From Xanthomonas populi (GTDB lineage Bacteria > Pseudomonadota > Gammaproteobacteria > Xanthomonadales > Xanthomonadaceae): a DNA stretch of 56,334 nt. The DNA lies in NCBI RefSeq assembly GCF_002940065.1, contig NZ_MDEJ01000009.1, forward strand, positions 1-56,334, read 5' to 3'. Below the pieces are notes generated by a model. It saw nothing but the letters and a program-made list of their open reading frames with translations. It did not search any database and had not been told where the DNA came from. The position numbers were made by a program, and so were the translations under genes. Every line of letters starts with the position of its first letter. The stretch's first letter is position 1. This document shows positions 21,701 to 30,865 of this stretch, piece by piece.

Positions 21701-21968
21701 GCGCTTCCGCCCGATTCTGATGACCTCGTTCGCCTTCATCCTGGGCGTGCTGCCGCTGGCCATCTCCAGCGGTGCCGGCGCCAACTCGCGTCACTCCATC
21801 GGTACCGGCGTGATCGGCGGCATGGTGTTTGCCACCGTGCTCGGCGTGATCTTCATCCCGCTGTTCTTCGTGGTGGTGCGCCGCATGCTGGGCGACAAGC
21901 TGGACGAGCAGTCCAAGGAATACGTCGCGGCACAGGGCGACGCTGGATCGCATCGTCCGGACCGCTGA
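18798..21968 (+). CDS. RND multidrug efflux pump, inner-membrane subunit (AcrB/MexB-like)
   Basis: 1056 residues of the HAE1 family, with 12 membrane helices and two large periplasmic loops. The proton relay is intact: VVDDAIVVIENVE holds Asp 407 and Asp 408, the same numbers as in E. coli AcrB, and AAKNAILIVEF holds Lys 939. The N-terminus FFIEHPIFAWVVAILISLAG is characteristic. It takes up drugs, detergents or plant phenolics from the periplasm and outer leaflet and drives them out through an adaptor and an outer-membrane channel. No channel gene follows, so it must share one encoded elsewhere. Confidence 0.95.
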   Translation: MPKFFIEHPIFAWVVAILISLAGVISILNLGIESYPTIAPPQVTVTANFPGASADTAEKAVTQVIEQQLTGIDHLLYFNSSSAANGRVTITLTFETGTDADIAQVQVQNKVSLATPRLPSEVTQQGVVVAKANAGFLMVAALRSDNPSIDRDALNDIVGSRVLEQISRVPGVGSTNQFGAEYAMNIWLNPEKLQGYNLSATQVMTAVGNQNVQFAAGSVGTDPTPEGISFTATVSAEGRFSSPDQFENIILRTDSNGATVRLKDVARVSVGPSNYGFDTQYNGKPSGAFGIQLLPGANALNVSEAVGAKLDELQPTFPQGVTWFAPYESTTFVRISIEEVIHTLVEAIVLVFLVMLLFLQNFRATVIPTLVIPVALLGTFFGMYVIGFTINQLTLFAMVLAIGIVVDDAIVVIENVERIMSEEHLEPKAATQKAMTQITGAVVAITVVLAAVFLPSAMQPGASGAIYKQFALTIAMSMGFSAFLALSFTPALCGAFLKSTHSTKKNWIYRTFDTYYDKLAHRYVGVVGNTLKHSPPWMIVFVVLVVLCGLLFTRMPGSFLPEEDQGFALAIVQLPPGATKIRTTETFAQMRAVLEKQPAVEGMLQIAGFSFLGSGENVGMGFIRLKPWEERDVTAEELIKQLNGMFYGIKGAQIFVVNLPTVQGLGQFGGFDMWLQDRSGAGQQALTQARNIVLGKAAEKQDTMTGVRPNGLEDAPQLQLSVDRVQAQSMGLEVSDIYSSIQLMLAPVYINDYFSEGRIKRVNIRADDQFRTGPESLRSFFSPSATATGTDGQPGMIPLSNVVKAEWTYASPALNRYNGYSAVNIVGNPAPGGSSGQAMTAMEEIVNNDLPPGFGFDWSGMSYQEIIAGNAATLLLALSVVVVFLCLAALYESWSIPVAVLMVVPIGVLGAIVFSMLRGLPNDLYFKIGMITVIGLAAKNAILIVEFAVEQRAAGKTLREATMEAAHLRFRPILMTSFAFILGVLPLAISSGAGANSRHSIGTGVIGGMVFATVLGVIFIPLFFVVVRRMLGDKLDEQSKEYVAAQGDAGSHRPDR

Positions 21969-21990
21969 GTCGAACGTTCGCTGTAAACCA

Positions 21991-22020
21991 AAAAGCCCCG
22001 GCACTGCCGGGGCTTTTTTT
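21991..22020 (+). terminator. factor-independent terminator of the RND operon
   Basis: GC stem AGCCCCGGC/GCCGGGGCT with a 3-base loop followed by seven T, 25 bp after the pump stop codon. The A-run on the left makes it usable from both strands. Confidence 0.85.
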
Positions 22021-22162
22021 GTGTGCTGTCGCAACGAAACGCGATGCCCCGCAGGAGCGCCCCTGGGCGCGATGGAGCTTTATAGGCTCAGCGTGTCGAA
22101 GTGATTCGACACTGCGGATAGATCAGTTGCAGAGCTGCTGATCTGCGGCTTGGCTGCAGGGC

Positions 22163-22264
22163 CCTTGTCCGCCCACCGTCGTGGGACACGCTGCAAGTAC
22201 GTCCATGTAAGCTCTTCTGCGGCATCCATGCCGCAGAAGGTCCCGCGACGGTGGGCGGACAAGG
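22163..22264. repeat. composite inverted repeat (nested hairpins)
   Basis: Outer arms of 25 bp (22163-22187 and 22240-22264) match at 24 of 25 positions. Nested inside is a perfect hairpin, TTCTGCGGCAT-CC-ATGCCGCAGAA (22215-22238). Between them lies GCTGCAAGTACGTCCATGTA, a phrase I associate with dispersed intergenic repeats in Xanthomonas. No gene is encoded in 22021-22344. Likely a miniature, non-autonomous or REP-type element. Confidence 0.6.
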
Positions 22265-22344
22265 ACCAGTCGAGATGGTCGGTGTGCATGGTGACAAGCA
22301 GGGCATGACGTGCTTCCAATTCGCCGGCGCTCCTACGAGGGCAG

Positions 22345-23337
22345 CTAAATGCGCGGCGTTCGTGCGCCGGTGGAGCCACGCACCACGCAGAGCCCGGTCA
22401 TGACCAGGCGGCGAATCGGCAACTGCGGATTGCTCAAGCGTTCGAGCAACAACGACATCGCGGCGCGCCCCATGTCCTCGACCGGTTGCTCGACCACGGT
22501 GATGCCCGGCTCGACCAGGTCGGTCCAGCGTTCGTTGTCGAAGCCGGCCAGGGCCAGATCGTCGGGGATGCGCAGGCCGGCGGAGCGGGCGGCCTTGAGC
22601 GCACCCATCAACAACAGGCTGTTACTGGTGACGATGGCCTCGGGCCTGTCTGCACTTGCCAGCCATTGGCCGACTTCGGCAATCGCCGCTTCGGCGGTGG
22701 GCGCCACTTCGCGGTACGCAGGCGTCAGCCCTTGCGCGCCCATCGCGGCTAGATAGCCATTGCGGCGCTCGGCTGCAGTGGTACTGGTACCGAACAGCCC
22801 GCCGATGCGTCGATAGCCCTGCGCCTGCAAATGCGCGGCCAACTCGCCCATGGCGGCGGCGTTGTCCAGCACCACGCTGTCGTAGCGGCTGACGGTGCCG
22901 GCGCGGTCCACTAGCACGGTCGGGTAATCCAGTACCCGTTCGTGCATGCGCCCGACCGTGACCCGGGTCGGGGCGAAGATCAGCCCGGTAATGCGTTCTT
23001 CCTGCATCAGTTGCAGGTACAGCGCCTCGCGCTCGGGGTCTTCGTCGGTGTTGCACAGGGTCACGCGCATACCGGCGCGGTAGGCAACCTCCTCCACCGC
23101 ACGGATCAGCGCGGTGAAGTACGGGTTGCGGATATCGGCGACGATCAGCCCCAGGATGCCGGACTGCTGGGATCGCAATCGCCGCGCCATCAAGTTGGGC
23201 CGGTAGCCAGTCTGGCGCACTGCCGCCTCAACCTTGGCACGCACCTGCTCACTGACAGGACCGGTGCCCAGCGCGCGCGAGACGGTGGATTTAGACACTC
23301 CGGCAACGCGGGCCACGTCATTGATGCTGATGCTCAC
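22345..23337 (-). CDS. fruR: LacI-family fructose operon repressor
   Basis: 330 residues. The N-terminal HTH is SINDVARVAGVSKSTVSRAL, the hinge follows, then a periplasmic-binding-protein-like effector domain (from about residue 60). The gene is divergent from fruBKA, so it most likely represses that operon and is released by a fructose phosphate, as known for FruR/Cra-type proteins. The start is GTG at 23337, and no good ribosome site precedes it. An imperfect operator (23353-23364) 16 bp upstream suggests autoregulation. Confidence 0.9.
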   Translation of the reverse strand: MSISINDVARVAGVSKSTVSRALGTGPVSEQVRAKVEAAVRQTGYRPNLMARRLRSQQSGILGLIVADIRNPYFTALIRAVEEVAYRAGMRVTLCNTDEDPEREALYLQLMQEERITGLIFAPTRVTVGRMHERVLDYPTVLVDRAGTVSRYDSVVLDNAAAMGELAAHLQAQGYRRIGGLFGTSTTAAERRNGYLAAMGAQGLTPAYREVAPTAEAAIAEVGQWLASADRPEAIVTSNSLLLMGALKAARSAGLRIPDDLALAGFDNERWTDLVEPGITVVEQPVEDMGRAAMSLLLERLSNPQLPIRRLVMTGLCVVRGSTGARTPRI

Positions 23338-23352
23338 TGGGACATACTCACT

Positions 23353-23364
23353 GGGACCGTTCCC
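23353..23364. promoter_or_regulatory. candidate FruR operator at the fruR promoter
   Basis: GGGACCGTTCCC, a near-palindrome related to the GGAACGTTCC site before fruB. A short direct repeat CTCACTGGGAC (23333-23343 and 23348-23358) overlaps this area and the fruR start. Confidence 0.5.
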
Positions 23365-23449
23365 GCTCCATTTTGCGCACCTTGACCCAGGCGCTGTGTC
23401 GGATTCGATGCTAACCCGAAAGCACTAACGCTTTTTTGTGCAGCGCACA

Positions 23450-23474
23450 TTGACCCGAGTGTAGGAACGTTCCC
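23450..23474 (+). promoter_or_regulatory. fruB promoter and FruR operator
   Basis: TTGACC (23450-23455) fits a -35 box. A perfect palindrome GGAACGTTCC (23464-23473) lies where the spacer should be, ideal for repression. The ATG follows only 7 bases later, so either the message is leaderless or fruB starts further in. Confidence 0.55.
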
Positions 23475-23480
23475 ACACTA

Positions 23481-26039
23481 ATGCCTCATCCGTTCCTACT
23501 CCCGGAGTCCGTCTTGGCTTCTCCGTCGCCAGCCGCCCCCGTCACCCCCGAACTCGTGCGCCTGCGTGCGCATGCCCGCGACAAGGACGACGCCATCGCC
23601 CAGGCCGCCCAGTTGCTGGTCGCAGCCGGCTGTGTTGCGCCGGGCTACGACGCCAGCATGCGGCGCCGCGAAGGCCTGGCGAATACCTTCCTCGGCCACG
23701 GCCTGGCGATCCCGCACGGGGTTGGCGAAGACCGTCATCTGGTGCGCCGCGATGGCATCGCCGTACTGCAGCTGCCGGAAGGCGTGGAATGGAACCCGGG
23801 CCAGATCACCCGGCTGGTCGTCGGTATCGCCGCCCAGTCCGACACCCACATCACCTTGCTGCGCCGCCTGACCCGCTTGCTCCAGGACCCGGCCCAGCTG
23901 GAAGCGCTGTTCACCACCGACGACCCGGGCGTGATTGTGGCGGCCCTGACCGGCGACCGCACCCCCGACACCAACGCCGCACCGGCCACCGATCTGGCCG
24001 AACAATTCGAGTGGACCATCGCCTACCCCAGCGGCCTGCATGCGCGCCCGGCCACACGCTGGGCCGAGACCGCACGCGGCTTCTCGGCGCGCGCTCAGGT
24101 GCGTGCCGACGACCAGGCCGCCGATGCCAAAAGCCTGGTCGGACTGCTGCAGCTCGGCCTGCGTGCCGGCGACAGTATCACCGTCTCGGCCGAAGGCAAC
24201 GATGCCGCCGCGCTGCTCAAGCGCCTGCGTGCGGTGATGGACAGCCTGACTGCGCAGGAAAAGTCCGATGCCGAACGCGCCGCGCAACGCCGCGCCGCCC
24301 CGGTGGTCGGCTGGACGCCCCCGCAGGCGCAGCCGGCCATCGTCGGCATCGGCGCCAGCCCGGGCGTGGCGATCGGCATCGTGCACCGCCTGCGCGCGGC
24401 GCAGACCGAGGTGGCCGATCAACAGGTGGGCCTGGGCGATGGCGGCGCATTGCTGCACGACGCGCTGACCCGCACCCGCCAGCAGCTGGCGGCGATCCAG
24501 GACGACACCCAGCGCCGTCTCGGCGCTTCGGACGCGGCCATCTTCAAGGCCCAGGCCGAGCTGCTCAACGACACCGACCTAATCACCCGCACCTGCCAGC
24601 TGATGGTCGAAGGCCATGGTGTGGCGTGGTCGTGGCATCAGGCGGTGGAGCAGATCGCCTCGGGTCTGGCGGCACTCGGCAACCCGGTGCTGGCCGGGCG
24701 CGCGGCCGATCTGCGCGACGTCGGCCGCCGCGTGCTGGTCCAGCTCGACCCGGCCGCCGCCGGCGCCGGCCTCACCGACTTGCCCGCCCAGCCGTGCATC
24801 CTGCTCGCCAGCGATCTGTCGCCGTCGGACACCGCCAATCTGGACACCGAGCGCGTGCTTGGTCTGGCCACCGCCCAAGGGGGGCCGACCTCGCATACCG
24901 CGATCCTGTCGCGCACGCTCGGCCTGCCGGCGCTGGTCGCGGCCGGTGGCCAGTTGCTGGATATCGAAGACGGCGTCACCGCCATCATCGACGGCAGCAG
25001 CGGCCGGCTGTACATCAATCCGTCCGAGTTGGATCTGGACGCCGCCCGCGCGCATATCGCCGAGCAGCAGGCGATCCGCGAGCGCGAGGCCGCCCAACGC
25101 GCGTTGCCGGCCGACACCACCGACGGCCACCACATCGACATCGACATCGGCGCCAACGTCAATCTGCCCGACCAGATCGCGATGGCGCTGGCCCAGGGCG
25201 CGGAAGGCGTGGGCCTGATGCGTACCGAGTTCCTGTTTCTGGAAAGCGGCAGAACGCCCAGCGAAGACGAGCAGTACGCAACCTATCTGGCGATGGCGCA
25301 GGCACTGGAAGGCCGCCCGCTGATCGTGCGTGCGCTGGACATCGGCGGCGATAAACACGTGGCCCATCTGGAACTGCCGCACGAAGAAAACCCGTTCCTG
25401 GGCGTGCGTGGCGCGCGCCTGCTGCTGCGTCGCCCCGACCTGCTTGAGCCACAACTGCGTGCGCTGTATCGCGCCGCCAAGGACGGTGCGCGGCTGTCGA
25501 TCATGTTCCCGATGATCACCTCGGTGCCGGAGCTGATCACCCTGCGCGAGATCTGCGCACGCATCCGCGCCAAGCTGGACGCACCAGAAGTGCCAATCGG
25601 CATCATGATCGAAGTGCCCGCCGCCGCCGCGCAAGCCGATGTGCTGGCGCGGTATGCGGACTTCTTCTCGATCGGCACCAACGACCTGACCCAATACGTG
25701 CTGGCGATCGACCGCCAGAACCCGGAGCTGGCCGCCGAAGCCGACAGCCTGCACCCGGCGGTGCTGCGCATGATCCGCAGCACCATTGAAGGCGCGCGCA
25801 AACACGCGCGTTGGGTGGGTGTGTGCGGCGGTCTGGCCGGCGATCCGTTCGGCGCCAGCCTGCTGGTCGGCCTAGGCGTGCAGGAATTGTCGATGACGCC
25901 CAACGACATCCCCGCAGTCAAGGCACGCCTGCGCGGCACTGCATTGAGCCAGTTGCAGCAGCTGGCCGAGCAGGCGCTGGACTGCGAAACCGCAGAGCAA
26001 GTGCGCGCGCTTGAAGTAAAACGCGAGGACATGGCATGA
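23481..26039 (+). CDS. fruB: fructose PTS multiphosphoryl transfer protein (EIIA-HPr-EI)
   Basis: 852 residues. The EIIA domain spans about 1-150 (His 79 in AIPHG), HPr about 173-265 (His 187 in GLHARPATRWAE), and enzyme I about 285-850 (His 472 in GGPTSHTAILSR, PEP-site GGDKHVAHL, near-C-terminal Cys in GVCGGLAGDP). It carries phosphate from phosphoenolpyruvate through its own EI and HPr to EIIA and then to FruA. First gene of fruBKA. The stop overlaps the fruK start (ATGA). The N-terminus is uncertain because the operator is only 7 bp upstream of this ATG. Confidence 0.95.
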   Translation: MPHPFLLPESVLASPSPAAPVTPELVRLRAHARDKDDAIAQAAQLLVAAGCVAPGYDASMRRREGLANTFLGHGLAIPHGVGEDRHLVRRDGIAVLQLPEGVEWNPGQITRLVVGIAAQSDTHITLLRRLTRLLQDPAQLEALFTTDDPGVIVAALTGDRTPDTNAAPATDLAEQFEWTIAYPSGLHARPATRWAETARGFSARAQVRADDQAADAKSLVGLLQLGLRAGDSITVSAEGNDAAALLKRLRAVMDSLTAQEKSDAERAAQRRAAPVVGWTPPQAQPAIVGIGASPGVAIGIVHRLRAAQTEVADQQVGLGDGGALLHDALTRTRQQLAAIQDDTQRRLGASDAAIFKAQAELLNDTDLITRTCQLMVEGHGVAWSWHQAVEQIASGLAALGNPVLAGRAADLRDVGRRVLVQLDPAAAGAGLTDLPAQPCILLASDLSPSDTANLDTERVLGLATAQGGPTSHTAILSRTLGLPALVAAGGQLLDIEDGVTAIIDGSSGRLYINPSELDLDAARAHIAEQQAIREREAAQRALPADTTDGHHIDIDIGANVNLPDQIAMALAQGAEGVGLMRTEFLFLESGRTPSEDEQYATYLAMAQALEGRPLIVRALDIGGDKHVAHLELPHEENPFLGVRGARLLLRRPDLLEPQLRALYRAAKDGARLSIMFPMITSVPELITLREICARIRAKLDAPEVPIGIMIEVPAAAAQADVLARYADFFSIGTNDLTQYVLAIDRQNPELAAEADSLHPAVLRMIRSTIEGARKHARWVGVCGGLAGDPFGASLLVGLGVQELSMTPNDIPAVKARLRGTALSQLQQLAEQALDCETAEQVRALEVKREDMA

Positions 26040-26992
26040 GCCTGCAGGCCATCACGGTCACGCTGAACCCGGCGATCGACCAGACCATCCAGCTCGACCA
26101 CTTGCAGCCCGGCACAGTGCATCGCGCCAGCAGCGTGCGCAGCGACGCCGGCGGCAAGGGCATCAATGTCGCCGCCTGCCTGGCCGATTGGGGCAGTCAG
26201 GTCGCCGCACTCGGCGTGCTCGGGGTCGGCAATGCCGGCGTGTTCGAAGCGCTGTTCCGCGAACGCGGTATTACCGATCACTGCCAGCGCGTGGCCGGCG
26301 AGACCCGCACCAATCTCAAGCTGGTCGACGCGCGCAGCAACGACACCACCGACATCAACCTGCCCGGTCTGCGTCTGGGTCAGCCGCATCTGCAAGGCGT
26401 GGCCGATCACCTCACCCCGCTGCTGCGCCCCGGCCTGCCGGTGGTGCTGTCCGGCAGCCTGCCGGCCGGTTTGCCGGACGACAGCTGGGCGCAGTTGCAG
26501 GCCCAGGCCAGCGCCGCCGGTGCGTGCGTGCTGCTGGACACCAGTGGCGCGCCGCTGGTGGCCGCACTCGGCGCCGCACGCGATGCGCTGCCCTATGCGA
26601 TCAAGCCGAACCGGCACGAACTCGAAGCCTGGACCGGCCGGCCGCTGACCGATCGCGCCGCGCTCAGCGCCGCCGCGCATGAATTGATCGCGCGCGGCAT
26701 CCAGCTCGTCGTCATTTCGATGGGCACCGAAGGCGCCTTGTTCGTGCAGCGCGACCAGCGCTTGATCGCGCGTCCGCCGCAGCTGGCGCAGGGCAGCAGC
26801 GTGGGCGCCGGGGACGCGATGGTGGCCGGTATTGCCGCCGCGCTGCTAGATGAGTCCGGCGACCTGGAAAGCTGCGCACGGCTGGCGACCGCGTTTTCGG
26901 TCAGCCGGCTGCAAAGCGGCGATGCGCGACGGCTGACGCCGCAACAGGTGCGCAAGCTCGCCAGCGAGACCGTCATCGACCACCTATCGTAG
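26036..26992 (+). CDS. fruK: 1-phosphofructokinase
   Basis: 318 residues of the PfkB/ribokinase family. The substrate region is SDAGGKGINVAACLADWGSQ, and the C-terminal ATP/anion-hole motif SSVGAGDAMVAGI carries the catalytic Asp. It phosphorylates fructose 1-phosphate, made by FruA during uptake, to fructose 1,6-bisphosphate. The ATG overlaps the fruB stop, so translation is coupled. Confidence 0.95.
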   Translation: MSLQAITVTLNPAIDQTIQLDHLQPGTVHRASSVRSDAGGKGINVAACLADWGSQVAALGVLGVGNAGVFEALFRERGITDHCQRVAGETRTNLKLVDARSNDTTDINLPGLRLGQPHLQGVADHLTPLLRPGLPVVLSGSLPAGLPDDSWAQLQAQASAAGACVLLDTSGAPLVAALGAARDALPYAIKPNRHELEAWTGRPLTDRAALSAAAHELIARGIQLVVISMGTEGALFVQRDQRLIARPPQLAQGSSVGAGDAMVAGIAAALLDESGDLESCARLATAFSVSRLQSGDARRLTPQQVRKLASETVIDHLS

Positions 26993-27107
26993 GAACTTCG
27001 CCAGCTCACATGGTTGATCGACAACCGCAGTGCGCGGAAAGAATTCCCGCAGCCACGCAGGTATGCCGCCGGCTCGATCCGGCAACCGAACAACGCAGGA
27101 GATTCGC

Positions 27108-28835
27108 ATGTCCTCTTCCATCGTGGTCATCGCCGCTGGCGACCGCAGCACCGAAGCCGTCCTGGCGGCCGAAGCGCTGCGCCGCGCCGCCACCGCCGCC
27201 GGGCGCAGCGTGACGATCGAAATCCGCAGCGACCAGGGCGTGCTCGGCGCATTGCCGGGTGAACTCGCCAGCGGCGCCAGCCAAGTGCTGGTGATCGGCG
27301 ACGCCGATGCCGACAGCGCCCGCTTCGGCGACGCACAGCTCGTGCGCCTGAGCCTGGGTGCAGTGCTGGACGACCCGGCCGCCGCACTGAGCCAGCTCGC
27401 GGTGCGTGCCGCTGCGAGCGCATCCGGTACGTCGGGCTCGGGCAGCAAGCGCATCGTTGCGATCACCTCCTGCCCCACCGGCATCGCGCACACCTTCATG
27501 GCCGCCGAAGGTCTGCAGCAGGCAGCCAAGAAACTCGGCTACCAGATGCGGGTGGAAACCCAGGGCTCGGTCGGTGCGCAGGAGGCACTCACCGACGAGG
27601 AAATCCGCGACGCCGACGTGGTGCTGATCGCGGCCGATCGCGAAGTCGATCTAGCCCGTTTCGGCGGCAAGCGCCTGTTCAAGAGCGGTACCAAGCCGGC
27701 CATCAACGATGGCCCCGCGCTGATCCAAAAAGCCTTGGCAGAAGCCGGCGTGCACGGCGGCGCAGCTCCGGTTGCGGGCGCCGCAAAATCCGAAAACACA
27801 GGCTACGGCCGCACCGGCGCCTACAAGCACCTGATGACCGGCGTGTCGTTCATGCTGCCGTTCGTCACTGCCGGCGGCTTGTTGATCGCGCTGGCATTCG
27901 CACTCGGCGGCATCTACGCCGGCGACGACGCGCACCAGGGCACGCTGGCCTGGTCGCTGTTCCAGATCGGCGCCAAGGCCGGCTTCACCCTGATGGTGCC
28001 CGCCTTGGCCGGCTACATCGCCTACTCCATCGCCGACCGCCCCGGCATCGCGCCCGGCATGATCGGCGGCCTCGTCGCAGCCAACCTCAATGCCGGCTTC
28101 CTCGGCGGGATCATTGCGGGCTTCATCGCCGGCTACGGCGTGGGCGCGCTCAACCGCTACATCCGCCTGCCGCGCAACCTGGAAGGACTCAAGCCGGTGC
28201 TGATCCTGCCGGTGCTGGGCACGCTGCTGGTCGGGCTGGCGATGATGTACGTATTCGGCCAACCGGTGGCCGACCTGCTGGCCTGGCTCACCGCCTGGTT
28301 GCGTGGCATGCAGGGCAGCAGCGCGTTGCTGCTGGGCCTGTTGCTCGGCGGCATGATGGCCTTCGACATGGGCGGGCCGGTCAACAAGGCCGCGTATGCG
28401 TTTTCCACCGGCCTGATCGCCAGCCAGGTCTACACCCCGATGGCCGCGGCCATGGTGGCCGGCATGACGCCGCCGCTGGGCATCGCACTGGCCACCTGGG
28501 TGTTCCGCAACCGCTTCACCGTGGAAGAACGCGGCTCGGCCACTGCCGCCGGCGTGCTCGGGCTGGCCTTCGTCACCGAAGGCGCCATCCCGTATGCCGC
28601 ACGCGACCCGCTGCGCACCATCCCGGCGCTGGTGATCGGCTCGGCCGTGGCCGGCGCCATCTCGATGACCGCCGGTGCCGAGTTGAAGGCCCCGCACGGC
28701 GGCATCTTCGTGCTGCTGATCCCCAACGCGGTCACCCACCTGCTCAATTACGTGTTGGCACTGGTGGTCGGCGTGATCGTCACTGCGGTGGCGCTGCGCC
28801 TGCTCAAGAAGCCGGTTGCCGACGTCGTCGCCTGA
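27108..28835 (+). CDS. fruA: fructose-specific PTS permease EIIB'BC
   Basis: 575 residues. A degenerate EIIB' (1-100) is followed by an active EIIB domain with phospho-Cys 122 in [17 protein letters not shown]. The membrane EIIC domain starts at about 235 ([20 protein letters not shown]) and has about 8-10 helices. It imports fructose and phosphorylates it at C1. The start is set by CAGGAG 6 bases before ATG 27108; the track of codons before that (from 27030) is untypical. The 115-bp gap from fruK is the only break in the operon. Confidence 0.95.
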   Translation: MSSSIVVIAAGDRSTEAVLAAEALRRAATAAGRSVTIEIRSDQGVLGALPGELASGASQVLVIGDADADSARFGDAQLVRLSLGAVLDDPAAALSQLAVRAAASASGTSGSGSKRIVAITSCPTGIAHTFMAAEGLQQAAKKLGYQMRVETQGSVGAQEALTDEEIRDADVVLIAADREVDLARFGGKRLFKSGTKPAINDGPALIQKALAEAGVHGGAAPVAGAAKSENTGYGRTGAYKHLMTGVSFMLPFVTAGGLLIALAFALGGIYAGDDAHQGTLAWSLFQIGAKAGFTLMVPALAGYIAYSIADRPGIAPGMIGGLVAANLNAGFLGGIIAGFIAGYGVGALNRYIRLPRNLEGLKPVLILPVLGTLLVGLAMMYVFGQPVADLLAWLTAWLRGMQGSSALLLGLLLGGMMAFDMGGPVNKAAYAFSTGLIASQVYTPMAAAMVAGMTPPLGIALATWVFRNRFTVEERGSATAAGVLGLAFVTEGAIPYAARDPLRTIPALVIGSAVAGAISMTAGAELKAPHGGIFVLLIPNAVTHLLNYVLALVVGVIVTAVALRLLKKPVADVVA

Positions 28836-29019
28836 CGCTCGGCTGCCCCTGCCCTGACCGATTCCAAACCGCGTACCCGGCTCATCTGATCGCTGATCCG
28901 CGTCACACCTGACTGGTTTCACCACTGCGCTGCGCACCTTCGTGCAAGGTCAGCGGCTTGCCCCCCTTAGCTGTCGCATTCGCCACCTCGGCCACACCCT
29001 CTTTGTTCGGAGTTCTGCC

Positions 29020-30297
29020 ATGACCACCCTCTCGCCTCGCCGTGCCCGCCCCCGTCTGCTGTGCCTGTCGCTGACACTGGCACTGACCCCGCTCGCGCAG
29101 GCGCAGGACGCCGCCGACGCCTTCAAGCTCAAGCTCGGCTACACCGGCGAAGCGGCCTCGATCATCGATGGCGGCCGCAAGAACGGCGACGCCTACGCCG
29201 GCCAGTTGATGGTCGGCACCGACGTCGACATGGACCGCCTGTTCGGCTGGGGCGGCGCCACGGTCAAGCTGTACGTCTCCACCCGCCATGGCACCAACCT
29301 GTCCAACAGCAGCATCGGCAACAGCACCTCGGTGCAGGAAATCTACGGCGGCCAGGGCACGCGCCTGGCCAACTTCACCCTGCTGCAAAAGCTGTTCGAC
29401 GACCGCCTGGAACTGGAAGCCGGCCGCAGCGTGGCCAACCTCCATTTCCTCGGCTCGGACCTGTGCCAGTACTTCCAGAGCAACTCGACCTGTGGCAACC
29501 CCACCTTCGTGTTCCGCACCAGCAACTTCACCTACTGGCCGGTCTCCAGCTGGGCCGCACACGCCACCGCCTGGGTCACGCCCAAGGTCTATGTGCACGT
29601 GGGTGCCTACGAGGTGAATCCGGTGCAGGCGCAGGACGGCCAGCACGGCCTGAAGTGGAGCACCGACGACACCACCGGCGTGGTGGTGCCGTACGCGGTC
29701 GGCTACAAGAACAAGGGCGGCGACGGCAGCATGGCCGCGATGTACGAACTCGGCGGGTGGCAGGACAACTCCGACTACACCGACCCGCTGCGCGATCGCA
29801 ACGGCAACCCGGCCGTCCTCAGCGGCCTGGGTTATGAAAACAAGCAGGGCCGCTCGGGCCTGTTCGCCCGCTTCGAACAACAGGTCACCAACCCCGACCC
29901 GGCCGGCACACGCGGCCTGACCGTATTCGGCGCCATCCTCAAGAGCGCCGGTGGCCAGGCGATCGAAGACCATTTCATCCAGCTCGGCCTGGTGCAGAAA
30001 GGCACCTTCGCCAGCCGCCCGCAGGACAATATCGCCTTTGTGCTCACCCAACAGAAGTACAGCGACGAGGCGATCGAAAACCTGCGCCTGGCCCGCGCCT
30101 CGGCTGGCGGCACCGGCACCCCGCACGACAACCAGATCATGATGGAGCTCAGCTACGGCATCCAGGTCACCAAGCACCTGCGCATCGCGCCGAACCTGCA
30201 TTACGTGATCAACCCGGACCAGTTCAACGAACCGACCCGCACCAACGATCTGAAGAACGCGCTGATTGCGGGCATGCGGGTCGATTGGAATCTGTGA
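29020..30297 (+). CDS. oprB: carbohydrate-selective outer-membrane porin, OprB family
   Basis: 425 residues. A cleavable signal peptide (LSLTLALTPLAQAQ) is followed by a beta-rich protein with alternating aromatic strands and the C-terminal NALIAGMRVDWNL, ending in a hydrophobic residue as beta-barrels do. OprB porins admit sugars through the outer membrane. Its place 184 bp after fruA suggests fructose or sucrose-derived hexose entry and co-regulation. CGGAG before the ATG supports the start. The short name is by family. Confidence 0.85.
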   Translation: MTTLSPRRARPRLLCLSLTLALTPLAQAQDAADAFKLKLGYTGEAASIIDGGRKNGDAYAGQLMVGTDVDMDRLFGWGGATVKLYVSTRHGTNLSNSSIGNSTSVQEIYGGQGTRLANFTLLQKLFDDRLELEAGRSVANLHFLGSDLCQYFQSNSTCGNPTFVFRTSNFTYWPVSSWAAHATAWVTPKVYVHVGAYEVNPVQAQDGQHGLKWSTDDTTGVVVPYAVGYKNKGGDGSMAAMYELGGWQDNSDYTDPLRDRNGNPAVLSGLGYENKQGRSGLFARFEQQVTNPDPAGTRGLTVFGAILKSAGGQAIEDHFIQLGLVQKGTFASRPQDNIAFVLTQQKYSDEAIENLRLARASAGGTGTPHDNQIMMELSYGIQVTKHLRIAPNLHYVINPDQFNEPTRTNDLKNALIAGMRVDWNL

Positions 30298-30865
30298 GTT
30301 GGGCGGTGCTGGGTTTGTCCGCGTTGCGTGCCCGGCTGCGTAACCTGACAACAGGACGTCGGCGCGAGAAAACGTTATTCGGTATACGCGGCCGCGCGCA
30401 AGCGTACTCCTACGGACGATGCGGCTGCGCGGCTTGGCGCGCCAGCGGAAGGTGGCTATGCGCAGTAGGGCGGCATTGCAAGTTGCTCTGGCTTGCGCCA
30501 GTTGCCCCCGATTTTGCTCACCGGGATCCGACGCCGGTCAGCGGAAACAAAGCCACTGCAAAAGCGGAGCAAGCAGCGACCACGACGGCGCAGTGCCCTG
30601 ATTACGAACGAATCCCGGCAAAAACGAACTTGATTGGCGCGCAACGCTGCGGCCCGAGCGAGACTGTCGCCTCGACATCGGCAACGACGTTCCAATCCGT
30701 GCATACGACTGATTCGCGAAGACCATTTCTCGTCATTTCTGAAAAAAACAGTCGCGCTTTCGCCATCTTCATCCATCCACCGCCAATCCAAAAAAACTCA
30801 GCACCGTTCGTCGCCACTTCAGTGGCATTCCAAGCCTGCCCCGTACTCAGTAGGAATTTGCATTC
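30298..30865. other. intergenic region, no gene recognised
   Basis: About 570 bp. Short open frames on both strands have no protein-like pattern. The right half is lower in GC, which fits a promoter area for the secreted hydrolase. No repeat, RNA or operator was identified. Confidence 0.4.
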
